Shown here: positions 9,346 to 17,771 of the stretch, piece by piece | How the letters are laid out: the number at the start of each line of letters is the position of its first letter | Numbering within the stretch: the stretch's first letter is position 1 | From: Rhodospirillaceae bacterium | GTDB lineage: Bacteria; Pseudomonadota; Alphaproteobacteria; GCA-2731375 | Reading direction: 5' to 3' | DNA length: 46,435 nt | Assembly (NCBI GenBank): GCA_018667855.1 | Contig: JABIRL010000346.1 | Location: 1 to 46,435, forward strand | Notes under the pieces: generated by a model | Database searches by the model: none | Seen by the model: the letters and a program-made list of their open reading frames with translations, nothing else | What the model was told of the DNA's origin: nothing | Position numbers and translations under genes: made by a program

Positions 9346-9939
9346 CTACAACGAATTTCCACCCTTCAATTCCGCCAGCAACTTAGCGAGAAGATTGCCA
9401 TAGCCGCGCGCGTCATCAATGGCGCGATGGCTGTGGTCATTGTTGCCCAGCCATTCGGCCGGGTAGCGCCCGGGAAAACACTCCCAAATGGGCCAACCCA
9501 GATAGGCCGAGGCAAGGGAGCGAATGCAAATCCCGCTGGAATAGAACAAAGGACTGTCGTCCCGGGGCGCTTGTGTCAGTTTCCGGCCCGCGAACCTGCG
9601 CAAATAATAATTAATCCAGATGCCATCGAAGGCGATGGGATGGGCGGCAAACACCGGCCGACCCGGCAGCGCGAGGACCCAGGCGACAAATTCATTGATG
9701 ACCATTTCGGCGGAGCGTGGATTTTCCGTGGCGGCGGCATAGGCCTCCGGATGCCTTTCGAACCAGGCGATGGTGCCGGCGTCGGTCACGGCATCGGGCA
9801 ATGGTGCTAGCACGGCCTCGAACGTGTCGAGCTCCTGCCCCTCCTGGGTGATCGCCACGGAGGCGAAGGAAAGCATGGAGTTCTTACCGGGATTTGGTCC
9901 ATCGGCTTCGATATCGGTGACGACATAGGTAGGCTGCAT
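9346..9939 (-). CDS. DEDDh 3'-5' exonuclease
   Basis: The 197-aa protein has the full acidic set of a DEDDh exonuclease: Asp9 and Glu11 (TDIEADG), Asp105 (AFDG), and His171 with Asp176 (HRAIDDA). These bind two metals and hydrolyse nucleic acid from the 3' end, as in DnaQ, RNase T and oligoribonuclease-like proteins. It lacks polymerase or DNA-clamp extensions, so it is a free-standing nuclease. DNA versus RNA preference cannot be told. The ATG is preceded by GAGGAG. It is followed on the same strand by the VOC gene. Confidence 0.85.
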   Translation of the reverse strand: MQPTYVVTDIEADGPNPGKNSMLSFASVAITQEGQELDTFEAVLAPLPDAVTDAGTIAWFERHPEAYAAATENPRSAEMVINEFVAWVLALPGRPVFAAHPIAFDGIWINYYLRRFAGRKLTQAPRDDSPLFYSSGICIRSLASAYLGWPIWECFPGRYPAEWLGNNDHSHRAIDDARGYGNLLAKLLAELKGGNSL

Positions 9940-10304
9940 GGAAAATATCTCCTCATGGGCCCTGCTTACACGGCAATGCCGCCGACGTCACCACTTCGCG
10001 CAATCGATTGACCGGAATCTACTTTGCCACCACCATGGTCGAGAGCGTCCTGGTTGCTCTCACGACCTGGATTGACAACTCCGAAGACCCCAAAGCGTGC
10101 GAAGAATGGCCAAGGCCCTTGGGAAATCCTAAATATTTCATATTTCCGAGCCATTTTAATAAATTTGGCGGCAAATATTTGTAAATTTTTTACCTAAATC
10201 CTTCATCATCAGTCTGTGCTGCGGGAAAGAGGTGCGCCAAATGATGATGGTCGGCCGGCGACAAGCTTTCACGCTCATGGCGGGACGACGGGAATTGAGT
10301 ACAA
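9940..10304. other. Gene-free stretch upstream of the receiver gene
   Basis: There is no convincing gene here. A 62-codon frame on the minus strand (9966-10154) lacks a ribosome site and family features. The last 150 bases are AT-rich near 10135-10200 and probably hold the promoters of the exonuclease (minus) and receiver (plus) genes. No hairpin or clear operator was found. Confidence 0.5.
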
Positions 10305-11294
10305 ATGACGGAACATGAGGACTTCACTGAAGACCAATCTCAGGGCGCTACCGGGACACCGGGCGGGACGGTTGTAAGTTTGGATACTCTAACTAAAGAT
10401 AACGAAGAGGCTGCGGGCGGGTCCGGCAAAGAGGTCGATTTGCCCCCTCTGCATGTTCTGGTCGCTGAAGACTACGGCCTCAACCAGAAGGTCATCAGTG
10501 TCATGCTGGGCGATATGGGGCATCGTATCAGCATCGCCAACAATGGGCAGGAAGCCGTCTCGGCGGTGCTGCGCGGACATTACGATGTGATCCTGATGGA
10601 CGTACATATGCCGGTGATGGACGGCAAAACAGCGACGCGCCGCATTCGCGCACTGCCGCGACCCGAAGGCGATATCCCGATAATTGCCCTGACCGCAGAT
10701 GCTTCCCTGGAGCAAAAGGATGAGTGCCTGGCGGCCGGGATGGATGACTATCTGACCAAGCCGATCATCCTGCCGGATCTGTTGCGGGCCATGGCGGAAA
10801 GCCTGGTGCGCGCGGATGTGTCGAAAAAGGAAAGGGCCGCTCCTGGGGCCGCTCCGGAGGCCGTTGCGAATTCCGATTCAGGATTGGCGGTCAAGGCCGT
10901 GCCGGTTCCTATCGTCGATTCAAGTGTTCTGGTTGAATTCGCCTCAATGGTGGGCTGGGATACGGTTGCCAATCTGTTCGATACCCTGGCGAAAGATTTC
11001 GTTGAACACCGTAAAATCATTACCCGGGCCGCCGAAAATCATGAAATCGAGGTGTTGCGGCGTCAGACCCAGGCCCTGAACGGTGCCCTGGGCCAATTCG
11101 GCGCGACCAAGGCGCAGGAGACCGCCCACGTTATCGAGACCTTGTGCAAAGCAGGTTACAGCGATAATGCCCTTGATCTGATCCCGCAGTTCTTGCAATT
11201 GGGTCAGGATTCCATTGTCGAGCTGCATCAGTTTCTGATCAACATGGCGCCGTCTTACAGCGCCACCGCACCGTCGCCGTCGCTGTCCATATAA
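10305..11294 (+). CDS. Receiver domain protein with degenerate Hpt-like tail
   Basis: This 329-aa signalling protein begins with a 45-residue acidic linker. A CheY-like receiver follows at about 48-165, with phospho-acceptor Asp99 (ILMDVHMP) and conserved Lys152 (LTKPI). A linker runs to about 205. The C-terminal helical domain, about 210-310, resembles a histidine phosphotransfer domain. However, the motif AHxLKG reads T255-Q256-A-L-N259-G, so the phosphorylated histidine is glutamine. The tail probably binds a partner or dimerises rather than passing phosphate. It has no DNA-binding domain. No cognate kinase is adjacent; the nearest histidine kinase is 27 kb away. Confidence 0.85.
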   Translation: MTEHEDFTEDQSQGATGTPGGTVVSLDTLTKDNEEAAGGSGKEVDLPPLHVLVAEDYGLNQKVISVMLGDMGHRISIANNGQEAVSAVLRGHYDVILMDVHMPVMDGKTATRRIRALPRPEGDIPIIALTADASLEQKDECLAAGMDDYLTKPIILPDLLRAMAESLVRADVSKKERAAPGAAPEAVANSDSGLAVKAVPVPIVDSSVLVEFASMVGWDTVANLFDTLAKDFVEHRKIITRAAENHEIEVLRRQTQALNGALGQFGATKAQETAHVIETLCKAGYSDNALDLIPQFLQLGQDSIVELHQFLINMAPSYSATAPSPSLSI

Positions 11295-11312
11295 TACCTC
11301 CCGAATAAGATA

Positions 11313-11334
11313 ATAGCGGGGTTTGGGCCCCTAT
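11313..11334 (+). terminator. Weak hairpin after receiver gene
   Basis: GGGG (11318-11321) pairs with CCCC (11328-11331) across a six-base loop, extended by ATA/TAT outside a two-base bulge. There is no T-run after it. It is placed like a terminator but is marginal. Confidence 0.3.
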
Positions 11335-11401
11335 TCACTGTTGCCGCCGCGGCGAAACCGTTACACTAGCTCCTTCAACCCCTTGGAACCTGGAGCGGCC
11401 C

Positions 11402-12481
11402 GTGAGCAAAAAGAACTATTCAATTGCATTGATCCCCGGTGACGGCATCGGCCATGAAGTGGTGCCGGCGGCGGCTGCAGTATTGGAAAAGGTCGGGACG
11501 AAATTCGGGTTTACCTTTGATTGGACCGAGTTCGATTGGAGTTGCGAGCGTTATACCAAGCTCGGGACGATGATGCCTGAAGACGCCACGGAGCAACTGG
11601 CTGCCTTCGACGGTATTTTCCTAGGCGCCGTGGGCTATCCCGGCGTGGCCGATCATATTTCGCTGTGGGGCTTGTTAATTCCGATCCGCCGGGCCTTTGA
11701 TCAATATGCCAACGTACGGCCGTTAAAGCTGTTTGAGGGCGTGGTGAGCCCACTGGCCGGGCGTGGACCGGGCGACATCGATATGGTCATCGTGCGTGAG
11801 AACGCCGAGGGCGAATATTCCCAGATGGGCGGGCGCATCTATGAAGGCACCGAACGGGAAACCGTGATCCAGGAGGCGGTGTTCACTCGTTATGGGGTGG
11901 ACCGTATCCTCCGACATGCGTTCGAGCTGGCAACCAAGCGCGCGGCCGAGCGCGGCAGACAGGGCCGGGTTACCTCCGCCACCAAATCCAACGGCATTAT
12001 CCATACCATGCCGTACTGGGACGAACGGTTCGAGGCCATGGCGGCGGACTATCCCGATATCGAAACCGACCAGTTTCACATTGATATCCTATCGGCGCAT
12101 TTCGTCCAGCATCCCGACTGGTTCGATGTGGTAGTCGGCTCAAATCTGTTTGGCGATATACTTTCTGATCTGGGCGCCGCGGTGGTTGGCGGCATGGGGC
12201 TAGCCCCCGCCGCGAACTTGAATCCCGCCGGCGGGCATCCCTCCATGTTCGAACCGGTGCACGGCTCGGCCCCCGATATCGCGGGTAAGGCTATCGCCAA
12301 TCCCATTGCGCAGATCTGGACCGGCGCCATGATGCTGGAGCACCTGGGCGAGGGCGCTGCGGCCCGCAATATAGAAGATGCTATCGCGGCCGTTTTGGCC
12401 GATGGCTCCGTCCGAACCCCTGATTTGGGTGGTCAGGCGGATACGGGGACCTTGGCCCAAGCCATCGCCGATGCGCTGTAG
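11402..12481 (+). CDS. Tartrate/D-malate dehydrogenase-type beta-hydroxyacid decarboxylating dehydrogenase
   Basis: The 359-aa protein belongs to the isocitrate/isopropylmalate dehydrogenase fold, which oxidatively decarboxylates 2-hydroxy acids with NAD(P). It has IPGDGIGHEV at 11-20, the VRENAEGEYS loop near 137, the metal-site segment VGSNLFGDILSDLGAA near 247, and EPVHGSAPDIAGK near 282. The internal loop and length fit the tartrate/D-malate (DmlA/TtuC-like) branch better than LeuB, because the WGLLIPIRRAFDQYANVRP segment is of that type. The start is GTG with GGAG seven bases ahead. LeuC and LeuD are not nearby, supporting a catabolic role. The exact substrate is not assured. Confidence 0.87.
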   Translation: MSKKNYSIALIPGDGIGHEVVPAAAAVLEKVGTKFGFTFDWTEFDWSCERYTKLGTMMPEDATEQLAAFDGIFLGAVGYPGVADHISLWGLLIPIRRAFDQYANVRPLKLFEGVVSPLAGRGPGDIDMVIVRENAEGEYSQMGGRIYEGTERETVIQEAVFTRYGVDRILRHAFELATKRAAERGRQGRVTSATKSNGIIHTMPYWDERFEAMAADYPDIETDQFHIDILSAHFVQHPDWFDVVVGSNLFGDILSDLGAAVVGGMGLAPAANLNPAGGHPSMFEPVHGSAPDIAGKAIANPIAQIWTGAMMLEHLGEGAAARNIEDAIAAVLADGSVRTPDLGGQADTGTLAQAIADAL

Positions 12482-12612
12482 TCGGCGAAGGAACGCCAGC
12501 TTGTCCTGCTCGCGACCATGATTTCGTTCCGAATACTTTACATTTATAATTTGTTTAATACTTCTTGTTAACCTCACCATTGGAAGCAGGTTTTATTGAT
12601 CTGTGAGGGAAC

Positions 12613-14880
12613 GTGAGTACACTACCTGTGTTAAATGTACCGCGTGGCGCTGGGGACCTATTAGTCGATTTGCCGTCACGTGTGTTGATTATTCAGTTCG
12701 GAAATGAACATGAATCCCGGCTGAACGAATTACTCCGGCAATGCTATGGCGAAGCCGGTGAATTCATATGGTTTGATGCCGGCGACGACGCTGTGATTGA
12801 ACTGGCGGTCGGCACCTACGACCTGGCCATATTTCTCGATACGGAATTAGGTAATCAAGGCTTGGCGTCCATACATCAAGCCAGCACGGTCAACACCAAG
12901 ATACCTCTTATATTGATCACTCACGCCGCCTCTCCCGCCTTTGAGGCGGAGATCATGGAGAATGGCACGGCTGAATGCATCGCCTTGGAAAATTTGTCGC
13001 CAAACGTGCTGCGGCGGATTTTCCGCTATGCCGGCACCCGCAAATTGGCCGAGAGAACCCTACGGGATAGCAATGACGAACTGATCCGCGGTATTTTGCA
13101 ACAGCGCGAAGCCAAGGAAGACGCCGAAGCGCAAAGCCGGGCCAACGCCAAATTGGCGGCCGACCTGGCCGAGGCCAAGGCGGATTTGGAGATTGCCCTG
13201 CTGTCCGCCAAGGATAGCGAACAGCGCTTTCGTCGTCTGGCCGAACATAGCCCCATCGGCATATGGCTGCAGGGCCCGGATGATCGCACGATCTTCCTCA
13301 ATCCCACGGCGGCCGAAATTCTGGAAATCACGGAACACGACGACCAGATGGCGGCGACCCTGGAAAATCTGGTTCTGCCCTCTGAACGGGCGCACCTGAA
13401 AGCACCGCGGGCGGCCTGGCACAATGGCGAAGCGCGGGAGCTGGAATGCACGATCGTGGGGGCTGTTTCGGGCGAGGAAAAGCACCTGTTTGTTTCCGGC
13501 GCCCCCCTCTCGCGCAACGGCGATCAGGACGGCAGCGTATTGTTGAGTCTGATGGATATCTCGGAGCGGAAGAAATCCGACGCCATCATCGAGCACCTGG
13601 CCCATCATGACAGCCTGACCGGGTTGCCCAACCGGACCCTGTTCCAGGATCGTCTGAAACAGGCCCTGGCCCTGGGGCAACGTACCGGTAAACAGATCGC
13701 CCTGCTGTTTCTGGATCTGGATCATTTCAAGGATATCAACGACACCATGGGCCATCCCGCCGGCGATCAGCTGCTGCGGACGGCGTCCGAGCGGCTGTTG
13801 AAATGCACCCGGTTGACGGACACGGTGGCGCGCCTGGGTGGTGATGAATTCGCCATTATCTGCACGGATCTGGATGACGGCGGCATGGTATTGACCCTGG
13901 CCCAGCGGATCAACGAGGCGATCGCCGAGCCATTTTTGATCGAGGGGGAGCGGATCCATATTTCCGCCTCCATCGGTATCTCGCTCTATCCCAACGATGC
14001 TGATCAGGCCGAACGGTTGATCAAGTTCGCCGACATGGCGCTTTATCATGCCAAGGCCGAGGGGCGGAACTGCTATCACTTCTTTGACATCGGCATGGAT
14101 GAAGAGGTGCGTCGGCGCAAGGCCTTGGAAGAGGATTTGCGCCAGGCCATCAGGGATGAGGATTTCACCCTGTTGTATCAGCCGCAATTGCGCCTTGGCG
14201 ACGGCCATGTCTATGGCGCCGAGGCCCTGGTTCGTTGGATCCATCCGAGCCGGGGCATGGTGCCGCCCAATGATTTTATTCCACTGGCGGAAAACACCGG
14301 CTTGATCCACGACATCGGCCATATGGTGCTGCGCATGGCCTGCCGCCAGGCCCGGGAATGGATGGATGCGGGCCACCCGCCCATTCGCATGGCGGTGAAC
14401 CTCTCGGCGGTCGAATTCATGGCCAATGACCTATTGCCGCGGGTCAAGGGCGTGCTGGACGAAACCGGACTGCCTGCCCGGCAGTTGGAGTTGGAGATTA
14501 CCGAAAGCGCGGTAATGGCGGATATGGACAAGGCCATCGCCGCAATGCACGATTTGCGCAACATCGGCGTCAGCCTGGCCATCGATGATTTCGGTACGGG
14601 TTTCTCCTCGCTGGCATATTTGAAAAAATTCCCCGTTCAGGCCCTGAAGATCGACCGCTCCTTCGTGCAGGAAATTCTCGATAACCCGGAAGACGCCGCC
14701 ATCGCCTCCGCCATCATCAGCCTGGGCCATAGCCTTGATCTGGACGTTATCGCGGAAGGCGTGGAAGACGCCGAACAGGCCGAGCACCTACGCCTGGCCG
14801 GTTGCGGCAATGCCCAAGGCTACCATTTCGGCAGGCCGGCCCCGGCCGCCGAGTTCTTCGCCAAGCAGGCGGCCGAATAA
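12613..14880 (+). CDS. Pseudo-receiver / PAS / GGDEF / EAL protein
   Basis: This 755-aa c-di-GMP enzyme has four parts. Residues about 22-145 look like a receiver: Asp76 sits at the phospho-site, but the acidic pocket after strand 1 (LIIQFGNE) and the conserved lysine are lost. A charged coiled coil follows at 145-200, then a PAS domain at about 205-320. The GGDEF domain has an intact GGDEF at 409-413. The EAL domain has EAL at 537-539, then ITES, DDFGTG and LKIDRSF, so the phosphodiesterase site is complete. Both synthesis and breakdown are possible. The start is GTG after GAGGGAAC. A strong hairpin follows. Confidence 0.92.
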   Translation: MSTLPVLNVPRGAGDLLVDLPSRVLIIQFGNEHESRLNELLRQCYGEAGEFIWFDAGDDAVIELAVGTYDLAIFLDTELGNQGLASIHQASTVNTKIPLILITHAASPAFEAEIMENGTAECIALENLSPNVLRRIFRYAGTRKLAERTLRDSNDELIRGILQQREAKEDAEAQSRANAKLAADLAEAKADLEIALLSAKDSEQRFRRLAEHSPIGIWLQGPDDRTIFLNPTAAEILEITEHDDQMAATLENLVLPSERAHLKAPRAAWHNGEARELECTIVGAVSGEEKHLFVSGAPLSRNGDQDGSVLLSLMDISERKKSDAIIEHLAHHDSLTGLPNRTLFQDRLKQALALGQRTGKQIALLFLDLDHFKDINDTMGHPAGDQLLRTASERLLKCTRLTDTVARLGGDEFAIICTDLDDGGMVLTLAQRINEAIAEPFLIEGERIHISASIGISLYPNDADQAERLIKFADMALYHAKAEGRNCYHFFDIGMDEEVRRRKALEEDLRQAIRDEDFTLLYQPQLRLGDGHVYGAEALVRWIHPSRGMVPPNDFIPLAENTGLIHDIGHMVLRMACRQAREWMDAGHPPIRMAVNLSAVEFMANDLLPRVKGVLDETGLPARQLELEITESAVMADMDKAIAAMHDLRNIGVSLAIDDFGTGFSSLAYLKKFPVQALKIDRSFVQEILDNPEDAAIASAIISLGHSLDLDVIAEGVEDAEQAEHLRLAGCGNAQGYHFGRPAPAAEFFAKQAAE

Positions 14881-14902
14881 AACGCCGCCGGGCCAAAAGA
14901 AA

Positions 14903-14929
14903 GAGGCCGGGCAATAGTCGCCCGGCCTC
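14903..14929 (+). terminator. Terminator hairpin after GGDEF/EAL gene
   Basis: A ten-base GC-rich stem, GAGGCCGGGC paired with GCCCGGCCTC, encloses a seven-base loop AATAGTC. It starts 23 bases after the stop codon. There is no U-tract directly after it, so termination may be partial or bidirectional, serving also the convergent secreted-protein gene. Confidence 0.7.
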
Positions 14930-15001
14930 CCTCGTTCAAACTGCAAAAATTTGAGATCAAATTTGTGCAGATAATTTGATCTACTCTAACGTTTCGGCAA
15001 T

Positions 15002-15736
15002 TTATTTTCCGACCATCTTGATGGGCATCAACGGGCTGCCGGCGAAACTGAGATCTTTCGCATAGGCCGCCCATATCAACTTGGTCGGTTTGAACTTCGC
15101 CAGCGCATGACCCGCATCAACCATGATGTCGGCCGATACCGGTGCCGCACCGCAGATGGTCGCCGTAAAGGTATATTGCGTGACCATCAATTTACCGGCC
15201 GGATCAGGCAGGCTGGGGTAGTTCAGGGACCCCGCCGCCGGGCCGCATTTGGGGCCATCGGCCAGTTTGATGGCGGCCTTGACGATCTGCGTGCCGCCCA
15301 CGGTAGTGGCGCCGGAGATATCGGCGCCGCTTTTCGTCAAATTCGTGGCGCCCTGAACTTCCATATTGCCGGCTTTTTTCAGCTTGTCCGGTCCGTTGCT
15401 GGTGGCGGCCCACAGGATATAACGGGCTTTGCCGCCGGTGATCGAGTCGTGGCCATTCACATCGGCCCAGACATAGAACCGCGAATAGGCCGGCGTGGCC
15501 GCACTGCCTTTCGAGGGGTAGATGTTCAAGCCGCCGGTGATGCCCTCGGTCGGCTCCAACCCCTTCGGCAGGGCGGCGCGCACGGCCGCACCATCCAGGG
15601 TGATGCCGATCATCAAATGCTGATTGCCGCCAACCACATACGGCCCGCTGCCTGCATGGGCCGTGCTCAGCGCCAGCAGGGCCGCGATGACGGAACCGAA
15701 AAGCAGTTTCGGGATAGCACACAACTTCATTTTCAT
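15002..15736 (-). CDS. Secreted protein, possibly acetoacetate-decarboxylase-like fold
   Basis: The 244-aa protein starts with a Sec signal peptide (Lys-rich start, hydrophobic core to about residue 25, cleavage likely after AHA at about 28). The mature part contains LPKGLEPTEGITGG and YSRFYVWADVNGHDS blocks that recall acetoacetate-decarboxylase-superfamily proteins. A catalytic lysine in the expected place cannot be confirmed, so this is a weak resemblance. Cys residues near 165 and 196 could form a disulfide in the periplasm. The ATG has GGGGAGAG ahead. A 57-aa gene and a LysE exporter lie upstream on the same strand. Confidence 0.7.
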   Translation of the reverse strand: MKMKLCAIPKLLFGSVIAALLALSTAHAGSGPYVVGGNQHLMIGITLDGAAVRAALPKGLEPTEGITGGLNIYPSKGSAATPAYSRFYVWADVNGHDSITGGKARYILWAATSNGPDKLKKAGNMEVQGATNLTKSGADISGATTVGGTQIVKAAIKLADGPKCGPAAGSLNYPSLPDPAGKLMVTQYTFTATICGAAPVSADIMVDAGHALAKFKPTKLIWAAYAKDLSFAGSPLMPIKMVGK

Positions 15737-15832
15737 TTTTCTCTCCCCAATGGATTATTTTTGTTTCGCGGCGTGATCTAATCATCATTGTGGCCTGTTG
15801 TCGAACGAGCAGGATTTTGCCGGATTTCAATA

Positions 15833-16006
15833 TCAGTGTTCCGGATCGTCCTTTTTGCTTGCCTCACCCGTCCCATCATCGGGGCCCGGTTCCTCCTTCG
15901 CCTCCATCGCGGTGCTGATGGCCGGGAAATGCGTCGGGCGGTGCATCGCGGCGTTCAGGAACGCGGATTTAAGTTTCGAAAGAATACCGGAAATGTTGAA
16001 AAGCAT
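15833..16006 (-). CDS. Small acidic-tailed protein (57 aa), unrecognised
   Basis: This short frame lies between the LysE and secreted-protein genes on their strand. The ATG at 16006 has a near-perfect GGAGG seven bases ahead, the main reason to accept it. The product begins with a short amphipathic helix (MLFNISGILSKLKSAF) and ends with a Glu/Asp/Lys-rich tail. No cysteine pair, no full membrane span and no known domain is seen. It could be a membrane-surface peptide or a partner of either neighbour. It may be expressed with the LysE gene, which ends 41 bases upstream. Opposite-strand frames here look like shadows. Confidence 0.5.
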   Translation of the reverse strand: MLFNISGILSKLKSAFLNAAMHRPTHFPAISTAMEAKEEPGPDDGTGEASKKDDPEH

Positions 16007-16047
16007 GATCCTTCCTCCAACCGTGGCAATTCACTGTAACTACGTGG

Positions 16048-16680
16048 CTATTGCCGCCGACCGGTCAGCGCCGCGTTCACCCCCAGGCCCACATAAAGGC
16101 TGCCGATCACATATCGCGGCCACGGCCCCTGCATGAGACGCCCGCCAACCCAATGGCGCAGGCCGCCGGCCAGGACGGCATAGGCGCTGTCGGTCAGGAA
16201 CGCCAAGCCAACGTAGATCAGCCCCAGCAACAGAATTTGCCGCGGCACCTCGCCCTGGGCCGGTTCAATGAACTGCGGCAGGAAGGCGAGAAAGAACACC
16301 GCGATCTTTGGGTTGAAAACACTGACGATCACCCCGTCCATGAAAAGCCGGTACAGGGACAGCGGCGTCGCGGTCGCCGCGCCGACCACGGCGTTGCGGT
16401 TCAAAAAGGTGCTTATTCCCAAATAGATCAGATACCCCGCACCCAATAGTTTGACGATGCCAAACGCCGTCGCCGAGGTGAGCAGAATGGCCGACAGCCC
16501 AACGGTCGCGGCGGCCACATGCACCAGGGCGCCGACCGACAGCCCGATGACAGAGGCCAAACCGGCCCGATACCCCTGCGCCACACTCCGCGCCACCACA
16601 TACAAAACCCCGGGCCCCGGTATCACCAGCACCACAAGCGCCGCCGCCATGAACCCCAACAACAACGCGCCACCCGGCAT
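16048..16680 (-). CDS. LysE/RhtB-family amino-acid exporter
   Basis: The 210-aa inner-membrane protein has five to six hydrophobic helices and the family signature near its start (VVLVIPGPGVLYVVARSV). A later FNPKIAVFFLAFLPQF block near 126 is also typical. LysE/RhtB members export basic or neutral amino acids or related metabolites; the substrate is unknown. The frame opens at 16710, but the ATG at 16680 has AGGAGGGG six bases ahead and gives the usual family start, so it is used. The secreted-protein gene and the 57-aa frame follow on the same strand. Confidence 0.9.
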   Translation of the reverse strand: MPGGALLLGFMAAALVVLVIPGPGVLYVVARSVAQGYRAGLASVIGLSVGALVHVAAATVGLSAILLTSATAFGIVKLLGAGYLIYLGISTFLNRNAVVGAATATPLSLYRLFMDGVIVSVFNPKIAVFFLAFLPQFIEPAQGEVPRQILLLGLIYVGLAFLTDSAYAVLAGGLRHWVGGRLMQGPWPRYVIGSLYVGLGVNAALTGRRQ

Positions 16681-16848
16681 AACAACCCCTCCTACGACAA
16701 ACGCGCCCACCGTTCAGACCGTACCATTCCGGTCATGGAACGACGGTCAACGGAAAAAATTGTACCGGATTGCGGCCATAATTTGTTAACGGTCACCAAA
16801 ATCCAGGCTGGTGCGTGAGAGTTACTTTACCAACAGCCAAAAAAAACC

Positions 16849-17499
16849 TTAGAATCGGCCCAAATTATAGATCCTATTCTTTGGCAATATTAAATTATGT
16901 TCTCTTGCATATCCGTCCAGCAAAAAATAAATGCTATTGTAGTCACTTTCAGATTCCATCGCAGACCACTTTGAATACAGAATTTTTTCATCTCCATCCT
17001 TTAGATACGGTGACAATATTCTTACGTGCTGCTGGAAACTTGAAATAATAGAATGTTCAATATAATCTTGAAGGTATATCGAAATATAAAGTACAAAATA
17101 AATTGTCATAAAAGAAATAAAAAATACACGTGGAATTTTTGGCTTTTTTGTAAATATAGGGTCTAATTTAGCCATAATTTTACTTTTTGTCGTTTTTTCT
17201 GATTCGCTATCAATGATGACTGGGTATTTTATTTTAATTATTTTCATTCCGAAAATATAAGTTATTCCGATCATTAAAAATGTGATTGCAAAATGAAGAA
17301 GTAGTGAATGATCTATAGTTACAAGTAATGCAGATTCAGAAAATATTTCGTCGATATATAGTTGGCTTAAGAATTTTTATACTTGAAAAAAAACAATTGC
17401 AATCCAACTAATGGCTGGATCCAAAAAATAAATAAACATGGCGCTGGCCACGATACTACAAATGATAGCGGTAGCATGTTTTCGAAGGATTTCAAGCAT
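16849..17499 (-). pseudogene. Broken membrane-protein gene with internal TAA
   Basis: One reading frame runs from the ATG at 17499 to the stop at 16849 (217 codons) and is interrupted only by a TAA at 17377-17379, codon 41. Read through, it gives a protein with about three membrane helices: one at 10-38 ending in FFQV before the stop, one at about 62-85, and one at about 128-150 (FFISFMTIYFVLYISIYL). A soluble C-terminal part of about 65 residues follows. Downstream of the stop an ATG at 17274 could restart a 141-aa piece. Base composition is much lower in GC than the neighbours, indicating recent transfer. No family is assigned. A sequencing error at the stop is possible. Confidence 0.65.
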
Positions 17500-17532
17500 C
17501 TTCGCCCACCTGACTCGGGTGTGTTCAGCGTA

Positions 17533-17724
17533 TTATAATTCAAAATCTATCGTTATGTAAGAATCTCGAGTAGTGCATTTTCGAAATTCCTGCTTTTCCA
17601 TTGGTAGCATGGTGATTAGCAACTGATAGAAGGATACATGATCCTCGTCTCGTTGGTTGCGATATGATCGTTCATATTCGTTGCATACCTGTAAGTTCAG
17701 AATAAATTTGAATTTTGTCGTCAA
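17533..17724 (-). CDS. Small hypothetical protein (63 aa) in AT-rich island
   Basis: A 63-codon frame with a TTG start sits 33 bases upstream of the broken membrane gene, on the same strand and with the same low GC. The product is charged, with two Cys and no membrane span. There is no convincing ribosome site, and in-frame stops lie immediately upstream, so no longer start exists. It may be the first gene of a transferred pair, a remnant, or not a gene. Confidence 0.3.
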   Translation of the reverse strand: MTTKFKFILNLQVCNEYERSYRNQRDEDHVSFYQLLITMLPMEKQEFRKCTTRDSYITIDFEL

Positions 17725-17771
17725 TGATCATCATTCTGACCATAAGAAATCGCATCGGCCGATTATGGTTT

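Noticed and set aside
9966-10154. 62-aa minus-strand frame upstream of the receiver gene
   Set aside because: No ribosome site, no domain, and it lies in an AT-rich promoter-like gap.
11402-12481. LeuB (3-isopropylmalate dehydrogenase)
   Set aside because: Loop pattern and absence of leuC/leuD nearby favour the tartrate/D-malate branch.
12541-12580. Possible CtrA site before the GGDEF/EAL gene
   Set aside because: The two TTAA halves are nine bases apart, not seven.
15788-16136. Plus-strand frames of 83 and 112 codons
   Set aside because: They are the opposite-strand shadow of the 57-aa gene and of the LysE end, with unlikely composition.
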